Shown piece by piece: positions 1 to 5,965 of a DNA stretch of 6,872 bases (its first letter is position 1; the number at the start of each line of letters is the position of its first letter). The notes below the pieces were generated by a model, which was given only the letters and a program-made list of their open reading frames with translations, did no database searches and was not told the origin of the DNA. The translations under genes and the position numbers were made by a program. Source of the stretch: Balneolaceae bacterium (lineage in GTDB: Bacteria; Bacteroidota; Rhodothermia; Balneolales; Balneolaceae); contig SLAU01000381.1 of the NCBI GenBank assembly GCA_007126675.1, forward strand, positions 1 through 6,872. Reading direction: 5' to 3'.

Positions 1-1
1 T

Positions 2-79
2 GTATATCTTTCGGTTTTTGTGCTTATCCCCGTCTTTAGTTTACCTTTCGAAAGAATTTTAATGAACTTGTTACTATAA
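2..79 (+). CDS. Possible 3' end of a membrane protein gene (partial)
   Basis: This frame is open from the window edge to a TAA at 77-79 and encodes about 25 residues. They are strongly hydrophobic (V, L, I and F rich, with one Glu-Arg pair near the end), which suits the last membrane segment of an integral protein. In a polysaccharide locus a Wzy-like polymerase or Wzx-like flippase would be a natural neighbour, but the fragment is too short to tell. Frame 3 is also open until a TAA at 60-62 and is also hydrophobic, so the reading frame is uncertain. The call rests only on composition and position. Confidence 0.35.
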   Translation, partial: VYLSVFVLIPVFSLPFERILMNLLL

Positions 80-169
80 TAACTCTGTAAAGAGCCCTGT
101 ATGTGAAAGAGAGTATTATGTGAGCTGAATTTTAAATTAAATATCATTTACTTTTTAAAAAAAACAATC
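80..169 (+). other. AT-rich leader before the QueC-like gene
   Basis: These 90 bases hold no plausible gene and no stable hairpin that I can see. A TATAAT lies at 75-80, overlapping the putative upstream stop codon, but I see no -35 element at normal spacing, so I do not call a promoter. Just before the next ATG there is a run of five T followed by eight A (152-164). A-rich leaders without a Shine-Dalgarno are common before Bacteroidota start codons. The length is compatible with either a weak promoter or simple intercistronic spacing. Confidence 0.5.
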
Positions 170-889
170 ATGGAAGAGATAAATAAAAAAGTAGCTCATT
201 TACTGTGGACCGGAGGCTGGGATTCAACATTTCGATTATTGGAGCTCCTGTTTGAGGGAAGAAGGATAGTACAACCTCATTATGTTATGAGGAGTGAACA
301 GTGTTCCGGTACTGAGATTGATACAATGGTGAAAATAAGAAGGCATTTAACCAGAAATCATCCGGAACAGCGTAAACTTTTGCAACCATTAATTATAAAA
401 GATGACATAAGTATTAAACCGAATCAAAAAATTGCTGAGGAGTTTGAAAAACTTAACAAAGAGATAAAAATCAATGAGCAATACCAAATTTTAGCACGGT
501 ATTGTGTGCAAAAAAAGATTTCAGAGGCTGAACTTTCAATTATCGCATTAGAAAAAGATATCATAAATTCAGGTTTTTTTGGGACATTTACATTTCCACT
601 TCTGGACATGACAAAAAAAGAGATGTTGTTGAAAGCAAAACAGAATGGCTGGATGGAGATAATGAAAATGACTTCCTTTTGCAGAAGGCCAAAAAATGGG
701 AGGCCATGTGGGTTATGTGGCCCCTGTACGGATGCATTAGAGTCTGGGTTAATTTTTCGATTGCCAATCAGATCAAGGATTGTAGGTTTTCTTCAGTTAC
801 CTTTCAGGCGTTGGTGGAGAAACAACTACCATAAGCAGTCGAACAGGTATTTTGAATGGATTAAGAAAGTCTTAAAAGGCAAATATTGA
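170..889 (+). CDS. QueC-like PP-loop ATPase with zinc site, in a polysaccharide locus
   Basis: This 239-residue protein belongs to the PP-loop (adenine nucleotide alpha-hydrolase-like) superfamily, most like 7-cyano-7-deazaguanine synthase (QueC). The pyrophosphate-binding loop is at residues 14-20 (T-G-G-W-D-S-T), where canonical QueC has S-G-G-x-D-S-T. Cysteines 171, 180, 183 and 186 have the spacing C-x8-C-x2-C-x2-C, the arrangement of the QueC zinc site. PP-loop enzymes activate a carboxylate or carbonyl by adenylation, then transfer nitrogen or sulfur. Residues about 194-239 form a tail rich in Arg, Lys, Trp and Phe, beyond the zinc site, which could bind membrane or nucleic acid. ATG 170 follows an A-rich leader, and the next gene begins 17 bases after the stop. 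No queD, queE or queF is visible, so a role in glycan modification is more likely than tRNA queuosine synthesis. That role is inferred from context; the fold assignment is firm and the substrate is unknown. Confidence 0.84.
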   Translation: MEEINKKVAHLLWTGGWDSTFRLLELLFEGRRIVQPHYVMRSEQCSGTEIDTMVKIRRHLTRNHPEQRKLLQPLIIKDDISIKPNQKIAEEFEKLNKEIKINEQYQILARYCVQKKISEAELSIIALEKDIINSGFFGTFTFPLLDMTKKEMLLKAKQNGWMEIMKMTSFCRRPKNGRPCGLCGPCTDALESGLIFRLPIRSRIVGFLQLPFRRWWRNNYHKQSNRYFEWIKKVLKGKY

Positions 890-906
890 AAGTTTATATT
901 TGAATT

Positions 907-1812
907 ATGGAAAATATAAGGTCGGCATTTACTGTAGATGTAGAAGATGGGATTAGCCTCGCAATGCGAGACGCATTTAATGTTAGAACAGAACAAACCA
1001 ATAGAGTTGTATACCTGACTGAATCTATACTTGAGCTGCTCCAAGAAAAAGAGACTAGAGCAACTTTCTTTGTGCTGGGACAGGTAGCTGAAAAATTTCC
1101 ATTTTTGGTTAAAAAGATCTCAAACTTTGGTCATGAAGTTGGGGTTCACGGATATAACCACTACAGGTTCTTTGAAATGTCCAGAGAACAGGCGTTAGAG
1201 GAGTTGAGTAATGCAAAGAACATAATTGAAAATTTAATCGGGCAAGAGGTGTTTGGACACCGGGCTCCTGCTTTTTCAATAACACCAGATACCAAATGGG
1301 GATTGGATGTAATTGCTAATGCTGGTTTTAAGTATGACAGCAGTATAATGCCAATTAAGGGAAAGCGCTACGGATGGCCTGGATTCCCAAAAAATATACA
1401 TTTACTGAAAACACCTTCCGGAGCAAGCCTGATTGAAGTACCAATGACAACAGTTCCGTTTTTAGGACGGGAAATTCCTGTCTGCGGAGGAGGTTATCTT
1501 AGATTATTCCCATACTCAATAACTAAAAGAGCATTTGAAAAAATTACACCGGAGCGACCTGTTATTTTATATATACATCCGTATGAATTGGATACGGAAA
1601 GATATCCCGATTATTATTTTGATGAACTCAAAAAGGCAGGGTTTTTTAAAAGAGAGAAAATGAAATCAATGTGGATAAACAGGAAAACAGTTTACCCTAA
1701 AGTTTCAAAAATTCTTGAAAATTATACTTTTGATACAATGATCAACCTTGTCAACCAATACACTAAGGAAAAGTTATCTGACGCTGATATTCCGTTTAAA
1801 TTAAAAGTTTAA
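907..1812 (+). CDS. NodB-type polysaccharide deacetylase (DUF3473-like)
   Basis: This 301-residue protein is a carbohydrate esterase family 4 (NodB homology) enzyme, expected to remove N- or O-acetyl groups from a sugar in a metal-dependent reaction. The motifs occur in order: motif 1 T-V-D-V-E-D at 9-14 supplies the catalytic/metal Asp; A-T-F-F at 52-55 is a core strand; motif 2 H-G-Y-N-H at 81-85 supplies the two metal His; motif 3 G-H-R-A-P at 117-121; and a late Y-I-H-P at 222-225 supplies the last conserved His. The D-V-E-D motif and C-terminal extension resemble the DUF3473 deacetylases found in exopolysaccharide (XrtA/PEP-CTERM-type) loci. I see no signal peptide, so it probably acts in the cytoplasm on a lipid-linked or nucleotide-linked intermediate. 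It sits 17 bases after the QueC-like gene and 10 bases before a second deacetylase-like gene, consistent with one operon. Family assignment is confident; the substrate is not known. Confidence 0.93.
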   Translation: MENIRSAFTVDVEDGISLAMRDAFNVRTEQTNRVVYLTESILELLQEKETRATFFVLGQVAEKFPFLVKKISNFGHEVGVHGYNHYRFFEMSREQALEELSNAKNIIENLIGQEVFGHRAPAFSITPDTKWGLDVIANAGFKYDSSIMPIKGKRYGWPGFPKNIHLLKTPSGASLIEVPMTTVPFLGREIPVCGGGYLRLFPYSITKRAFEKITPERPVILYIHPYELDTERYPDYYFDELKKAGFFKREKMKSMWINRKTVYPKVSKILENYTFDTMINLVNQYTKEKLSDADIPFKLKV

Positions 1813-1822
1813 AATACGTTTT

Positions 1823-2956
1823 ATGATAAACCGTATGAAATCCGCTGTTATATTAAATGCCAAAAATTTAATTGGCTGGAAAACAGGCCGTAAAATTGTT
1901 GTTTTTTCCGTTGATGATTATGGAAACGTGCGTGTCAATTCAAAAGAGGCCCGTGACAATCTGGATGCCGCAGGTTTCAAACCCCAAAATCGTTTTGATC
2001 GATTGGACGCACTTGAAACCAGTGAAGATCTGGAGGCTTTGTTTGATGCACTCCAATCTGTAAAGGACAAAAACGGGCGACATGCTGTATTCACCCCTTT
2101 TTCGCTGCCATGCAATATCGATTTTGAAAAAGTGAAAGAGACCGGATACCGCGCATATCATTATGAGCTGCTGCCGGAAACTTTTGGGAAATTGTCTGAA
2201 AAGCAGCCGGACGCATATAGCGGAGCCTGGAAACTATGGCAGCAAGGAATCAACAATGGTCTACTGGCGCCCCAGTTTCACGGGCGCGAGCATCTGAACC
2301 TGAAAGTTTTTGAGGAAAAGCTTTCAAATAATGATAAAGAGCTTATAACAAATCTTGAAAACAGGTCTTTTACAAGCCTGTCGGAAAGTGGTTATGATAC
2401 TATTTCATCACTTGCAGCTTTTGATTTTTGGGATTTTAATGAAAATGATCGTTTTCACGAAATTATTAGAGATGGCCTTGACCGGTTTAAACAGGTGTTT
2501 GGATATCGATCAAATCATTTTACCCCCCCGGTTTACAACTCTCATCCAGTAATTAATGAAACTTTAAAAGAGAATGGTATTCAATATATGGACACCGCAC
2601 TGATAAAAAATGAACACCAGGGGAAAGGAAAATTCAAGAAGAGATATAGCTATATGGGTAAGAAAAACGCTGCAGGACAGGTGTTGATAGTCAGAAATGT
2701 GGTATTTGAACCCACTGAAAATAGAGGTATAGATTGGGAGTCATTTGCTATAAAGCAAATAGAAGCTGCATTCCGATGGAACCGGCCGGCCGTTATTAGT
2801 TCTCACAGAGTTAATTTTTGTGGCCACATAGAGAAAGAAAATCGAAAAATTGGTATTCAATCGCTTAAAAATCTACTTAAACTAATTAAGAAGCGCTGGC
2901 CTGACGTAGAATTTTTGTCAGCCAGTGAGCTTGGAAGCGAAATTAAAAGAAAATGA
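1823..2956 (+). CDS. Divergent NodB-fold (polysaccharide deacetylase-like) protein
   Basis: This 377-residue protein resembles an uncharacterised family that I recall from capsule loci of Bacteroidota, where the first motif is usually S-D-D-W-G-S. Here residues 29-34 read S-V-D-D-Y-G and would supply the catalytic/metal Asp pair. Residues 151-158 (Q-F-H-G-R-E-H-L) carry H153 and H157, spaced like the H-x3-H metal motif of NodB enzymes. Residues 230-239 (around H-F-T-P-P) occupy the place of the R-A-P motif, and S-S-H-R at 326-329 gives a late His. A deacetylase or related hydrolase is inferred from this motif order; overall similarity to classical NodB proteins is low. There is no signal peptide, suggesting a cytoplasmic site. 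ATG 1823 is 10 bases after the previous stop; an in-frame ATG at 1835 is an alternative. Base composition shifts inside the gene, with the first half clearly richer in GC. A seven-C run at 2523-2529 lies in the H-F-T-P-P motif. Confidence 0.78.
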   Translation: MINRMKSAVILNAKNLIGWKTGRKIVVFSVDDYGNVRVNSKEARDNLDAAGFKPQNRFDRLDALETSEDLEALFDALQSVKDKNGRHAVFTPFSLPCNIDFEKVKETGYRAYHYELLPETFGKLSEKQPDAYSGAWKLWQQGINNGLLAPQFHGREHLNLKVFEEKLSNNDKELITNLENRSFTSLSESGYDTISSLAAFDFWDFNENDRFHEIIRDGLDRFKQVFGYRSNHFTPPVYNSHPVINETLKENGIQYMDTALIKNEHQGKGKFKKRYSYMGKKNAAGQVLIVRNVVFEPTENRGIDWESFAIKQIEAAFRWNRPAVISSHRVNFCGHIEKENRKIGIQSLKNLLKLIKKRWPDVEFLSASELGSEIKRK

Positions 2957-3113
2957 AATAATAAGACTCATAGCATACATAGTACTCACAAGATTCATTT
3001 TATAAAAATATAATGAACAGGTACTTAATATTAAGAATAGATAATTACCTCTTTGGGTTTTATTATTTACATTGATAGATAAGATTTTGTATTTCAATTT
3101 AATTGCCTAGAAA
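2957..3113 (+). other. 157-base intergenic gap between the two gene blocks
   Basis: This is the largest gap inside the window and holds no credible small gene on either strand. It is very AT-rich. A TATAAT occurs at 3009-3014 and a TTTG at 3052-3055, but neither has a partner element at the right spacing for a sigma-70-type or a Bacteroidota-type (TTTG / TAnnTTTG) promoter. There is no GC-rich hairpin followed by T's, so I see no intrinsic terminator. A perfect palindrome lies at 3024-3035. The other genes are spaced by 1 to 17 bases, so this gap is the likeliest place for an internal promoter or a cassette junction; that is an inference. Confidence 0.55.
3024..3035. repeat. Perfect 12-base palindrome (CTTAATATTAAG)
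   Basis: The two six-base arms are exact reverse complements with no spacer, so this would serve better as a dimeric protein-binding site than as an RNA hairpin. It lies 78 bases upstream of the start of the adenylate-forming ligase gene. In such AT-rich DNA a palindrome of this length can arise by chance, and no second copy was noticed, so an operator function is only a possibility. Confidence 0.4.
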
Positions 3114-4451
3114 ATGAAAACTTCGAATAAATCATCAGCTAATTCACCCAGAAAGCTGCTTTTTTCGATTTATGATCAATTAAAGGGTGGGAAAATTAAA
3201 CAGCATTTGGAGGATCTCGAAAAGCTTTCAAAAATCACAGATGAAAGAATAATTAACGAACGAAATCTACAGCTTTTTAAGGATCTAATGGATTCTGTAA
3301 CTCAGCATGTCCCAGCTTATCGCCAGTACAGTTCGTCTACAAATTTATCTGAAATTTCAGTGTTACATAAAGATAAGCTTAAAGCTGATTACAAAAGCTA
3401 TTTTTCAAATAAATATTCTAAATCTCAATTAGTAGAGGCGAAGACGAGCGGATCATACGGTACTCCTTTCTCTTTCTATATGACAAAAGACAGAAAAGCG
3501 AGGCAACAAGCTGAGATCATTCACTTTGGGAAATTGTCGGGATACCATGTAGGCCAAAAACACGCCTATGTGAGATCTACAGTAAAATCTCCCCTGAAGC
3601 TTTGGCTTCAAAATGAACTGTTGATTTCACCCAGTATTGTAAATGAAGAGTGGCTTAATGAAATGCGCAGTAAATTAATGGAAAGTAAATGTGAGATAAT
3701 CATTGGATATCCTACTGTGATTTCCAATATTGCTACTTATTGTCTTTCCGTAGGTGATAAACCATCTGATTTTGATGTAAAAGGAGTTATTACTACATCT
3801 GAGCCGCTTCACGAAAAAGCAAGGAAAATAATTCATAATTGCTTTGGAGTTGAGGTACTCAGCAGGTATTCCTCAGAAGAACTGGGAGTTATTGGGCAGG
3901 AAAAGGGAATACCGGGCCTCCACATCATAAACCATTTTACGCACATTGTTGAAGTTCTGAAACTAAATAGTGATCAACCATGCGATGAAGGTGAGCTTGG
4001 GCGAGTTGTGGTCACTGATCTTTTTAATGATGCATTTCCTTTAATAAGATATGATACCGGAGATCTTGCAGAATACGTACCGGCTGAAAAAAATAAGTTT
4101 GGATTGCCCGCACTTAAAAACCTGCAAGGCAGGACAATAGAGGTGATATACACAACCGAAGGTGAAAAAATTACTCCAATGGCTATTAATGGTATTTTCA
4201 GGGATGGTGACGATTCTGATAAAATTGTGCAGTACCAGTTTATACAGGACGAAAAGGTTGTATACAGGCTTTTACTTCAGTTACTGGAGGGTGAAAAGGT
4301 TGATGAAGAATTGTTGATAGCGAATTTGAAAAAAATGTTGGGACAAAATGCTCAAATCTCAATCGAATTTGTGGATCATATACCTCCACTGAAATCTGGG
4401 AAGCGACCCTATATTGTAAACCAATATAATCGAACGGGAAGCTCACATTAA
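3114..4451 (+). CDS. PaaK/CapK-like adenylate-forming ligase
   Basis: This 445-residue protein belongs to the phenylacetate-CoA ligase (PaaK) branch of the ANL adenylating enzymes. Such enzymes activate a carboxylic acid with ATP to an acyl-adenylate and usually pass it to CoA or another acceptor. The core motifs are present: the phosphate-binding loop T-S-G-S-Y-G-T-P at 111-118, Y-S-S-E-E at 252-256, Y-D-T-G-D at 313-317, G-R at 339-340 at the hinge to the C-terminal subdomain, and S-G-K-R near the end with K430 as the expected catalytic Lys. Length matches the family. Homologues called CapK occur in capsule loci, where the acid substrate is generally unknown. I see no signal peptide or membrane segment, and no carrier-protein gene nearby. 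It opens the second gene block after a 157-base gap, and the sugar transferase starts 13 bases after its stop. The likely role, activating an acyl or aromatic acid to decorate the glycan, is inferred. It could also have lost ligase activity and act as a transferase. Confidence 0.86.
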   Translation: MKTSNKSSANSPRKLLFSIYDQLKGGKIKQHLEDLEKLSKITDERIINERNLQLFKDLMDSVTQHVPAYRQYSSSTNLSEISVLHKDKLKADYKSYFSNKYSKSQLVEAKTSGSYGTPFSFYMTKDRKARQQAEIIHFGKLSGYHVGQKHAYVRSTVKSPLKLWLQNELLISPSIVNEEWLNEMRSKLMESKCEIIIGYPTVISNIATYCLSVGDKPSDFDVKGVITTSEPLHEKARKIIHNCFGVEVLSRYSSEELGVIGQEKGIPGLHIINHFTHIVEVLKLNSDQPCDEGELGRVVVTDLFNDAFPLIRYDTGDLAEYVPAEKNKFGLPALKNLQGRTIEVIYTTEGEKITPMAINGIFRDGDDSDKIVQYQFIQDEKVVYRLLLQLLEGEKVDEELLIANLKKMLGQNAQISIEFVDHIPPLKSGKRPYIVNQYNRTGSSH

Positions 4452-4464
4452 AAAAGAAAAGATC

Positions 4465-5079
4465 ATGTATGTTTACGTTAAACGGTTAATAGACGTTCTG
4501 GGATCAGGATCTCTTTTAATTGTTCTGTCTCCTTTGTTTATGGTTCTTTGTCTATTGAATCTTTACTATCACGGTAGTCCTGTCTTATTTAAACAGGAGC
4601 GACCCGGACTAAAAGGTGAGACCTTCTGTATGCTGAAATTTAGAACAATGACCAATGAGCGGGATAGGGAGGGTAAATTATTGCCGGACAATAATCGAAT
4701 TACAATCTTCGGAAGTTTTTTGCGAAAAACCAGTTTGGATGAGTTGCCTGAATTAATCAATGTTCTGAAAGGGGAAATGTCATTGGTTGGTCCACGGCCA
4801 CTATTAAAAAAATATATGCCCTATTACTCTGAATCAGAAAAAAAAAGGCATCGCGTCAGGCCGGGAATTACCGGGTACTCACAGGTTAATGGCAGAAATA
4901 CGGTGGATTGGGACGCAAGGCTTTCTATGGATGTATGGTATGTTGAAAACATGAGTTTTTGGCTGGATATCAAAATTTTACTTAAAACAATTCAAACGGT
5001 ATTTAAACGTGAAAATGTAGAGCTCAACAGAATTCCGGATCTGGATGATCATCGTTCTGAAATGCAGCAGGAGATCTGA
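4465..5079 (+). CDS. Initiating sugar-phosphate transferase (PglC/WcaJ-type)
   Basis: This 204-residue protein is a bacterial sugar transferase (polyprenyl-phosphate phosphoglycosyl transferase). It transfers a phospho-sugar from a UDP-sugar to undecaprenyl phosphate at the inner leaflet, the first committed step of a repeat unit. A single hydrophobic segment spans about residues 12-34 and contains S-P (22-23), the helix-breaking pair that makes PglC a re-entrant monotopic protein. Next come E-R-P-G (45-48), K-F-R-T-M (58-62), the catalytic Asp-Glu pair D92-E93 within S-L-D-E-L-P, V-G-P-R-P (108-112) and R-P-G-I-T-G (132-137). The length is that of a minimal catalytic unit, without the extra N-terminal membrane domain of WbaP/WcaJ proteins. 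A nine-A run at 4838-4846 lies between the catalytic pair and the R-P-G-I-T-G motif and could be a slippage site. The next gene starts one base after the stop if TTG 5081 is used. Sugar specificity cannot be read from sequence alone; UDP-diNAcBac or UDP-GlcNAc/GalNAc-type donors are typical. Confidence 0.95.
   Translation: MYVYVKRLIDVLGSGSLLIVLSPLFMVLCLLNLYYHGSPVLFKQERPGLKGETFCMLKFRTMTNERDREGKLLPDNNRITIFGSFLRKTSLDELPELINVLKGEMSLVGPRPLLKKYMPYYSESEKKRHRVRPGITGYSQVNGRNTVDWDARLSMDVWYVENMSFWLDIKILLKTIQTVFKRENVELNRIPDLDDHRSEMQQEI
5069..5073 (+). promoter_or_regulatory. Shine-Dalgarno-like AGGAG that favours the TTG 5081 start
   Basis: AGGAG lies seven bases upstream of TTG 5081, ideal spacing for a ribosome binding site. 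The upstream in-frame ATG at 5045 lacks such a motif and would overlap the sugar transferase by 35 bases. The motif also lies within coding sequence of that gene, so it may be coincidental. Most other genes in the window lack a clear Shine-Dalgarno. Confidence 0.45.
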
Positions 5080-5080
5080 A

Positions 5081-5962
5081 TTGATTAACAGGATTGAGTA
5101 TAACAATTTTGACCTATGGATCAATAATTATGACAACATACTGCCTTTTGCTGGTGGAAATAAGGTCAGAAAAATGTTCCAAATAGAAGAGAGAATAACT
5201 AAGGAGGGGAAAAATGCCATTGTAACCACCGGAGGTATACAGTCGAATCATTGCCGGGCCGCCTCACTATTTGCCGCAAAAAACGGTTGGAAATGTATTT
5301 TGATTCTTCATGGGTCAAAAAAGAAATTTTATGAAGAGAGCGGGAATGCGTTATTGATGAGGCTTTCAGGATCAGAGTTCAGATTTGTAAAGCCGGAGAA
5401 GATCGGTGCTGAAATGGACAGTGCTATGAACAGACTCTCAGATGACGGATACAAGCCTTTTTATATATATGGCGGCGGACATACCCGGGAGGGTGTCGAA
5501 GCTTTTGCAGATTTTACAGAAGAGCTGTTTGGCAGCAAAAGTCTTCAATTACCCGATCACATTGTTCTGCCATCCGGTACAGGGTCTACACAGGCTGGAA
5601 TAATAACCGGTCTGAAGCGGCTCGGATTAAATCATATACAGGTTCACGGTGTGTCGGTGGCTCGCAGCAGCAATAAAGGAAAACAATCAGTGATGGAATC
5701 CCTCGAATTTTTGCCGGAAATCAGTTCTATTGATTATGATGAAATAAAATTTCATGACAACTTTTTATTCGGCGGATATGGGAAAAAAAGTGACGAATTA
5801 ATAAGCTTTATAACCAGTGTTACTCGTTCAACCGGATTTATTCTGGATCCCGTGTACTCTGGTAAAGCTTTTTATGGTATGATTAAACTCATGAAGTCAG
5901 GAGAAATAGATGGAAAGGTGATGTATTGGAACACCGGTGGACTTTTAAACTTACTAACTTGA
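5081..5962 (+). CDS. PLP-dependent enzyme, ACC deaminase/D-cysteine desulfhydrase family
   Basis: From TTG 5081 this is a 293-residue fold-type II pyridoxal-phosphate enzyme (tryptophan synthase beta superfamily). Numbered from that start, G-G-N-K at 25-28 holds the PLP-binding Lys28; G-G-I-Q-S-N-H at 51-57 matches the substrate-binding loop of ACC deaminase and D-cysteine desulfhydrase; P-S-G-T-G-S-T at 164-170 is the phosphate-binding loop; D-P-V-Y-S-G-K-A at 256-263 is the family's late Tyr motif; and T-G-G at 285-287 closes the active site. The usual K-R-D-D segment before the PLP Lys is replaced by N-N-Y-D-N, and the protein is somewhat shorter than typical members, so the reaction may differ from the name. 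Such enzymes act on small amino acids (D-cysteine, ACC, D-serine, beta-substituted alanines). I choose TTG because of the AGGAG, the one-base spacing from the previous stop, and because family-like sequence begins there; ATG 5045 would give 305 residues. It is followed three bases later by an ATP-grasp gene, suggesting it supplies an amino-acid-like building block (inference). Confidence 0.87.
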   Translation: MINRIEYNNFDLWINNYDNILPFAGGNKVRKMFQIEERITKEGKNAIVTTGGIQSNHCRAASLFAAKNGWKCILILHGSKKKFYEESGNALLMRLSGSEFRFVKPEKIGAEMDSAMNRLSDDGYKPFYIYGGGHTREGVEAFADFTEELFGSKSLQLPDHIVLPSGTGSTQAGIITGLKRLGLNHIQVHGVSVARSSNKGKQSVMESLEFLPEISSIDYDEIKFHDNFLFGGYGKKSDELISFITSVTRSTGFILDPVYSGKAFYGMIKLMKSGEIDGKVMYWNTGGLLNLLT

Positions 5963-5965
5963 ACT

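Noticed and set aside
75..80. TATAAT resembling a -10 element
   Set aside because: There is no -35 element at about 17 bases, and TATAAT is expected by chance in such AT-rich DNA.
424..609. Minus-strand reading frame of 61 codons inside the QueC-like gene
   Set aside because: It is fully antisense to a gene with clear conserved motifs and shows no recognisable domain.
826..1044. Minus-strand reading frame of 72 codons across the junction of the first two genes
   Set aside because: It overlaps two real genes antisense and has no family-like features.
1872..2552. Several short frames on both strands inside the second deacetylase gene
   Set aside because: All are shadows of the 377-residue gene, without motifs; there is no sign of a frameshift or overlapping gene.
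3052..3089. TTTG ... TTTTG pair resembling a Bacteroidota-type promoter
   Set aside because: The spacing is too long and the TA of TAnnTTTG is missing, so it does not fit the consensus.
4240..4760. Minus-strand frames opposite the ligase end and the sugar transferase
   Set aside because: They run antisense to strongly conserved coding sequence and have no independent support.
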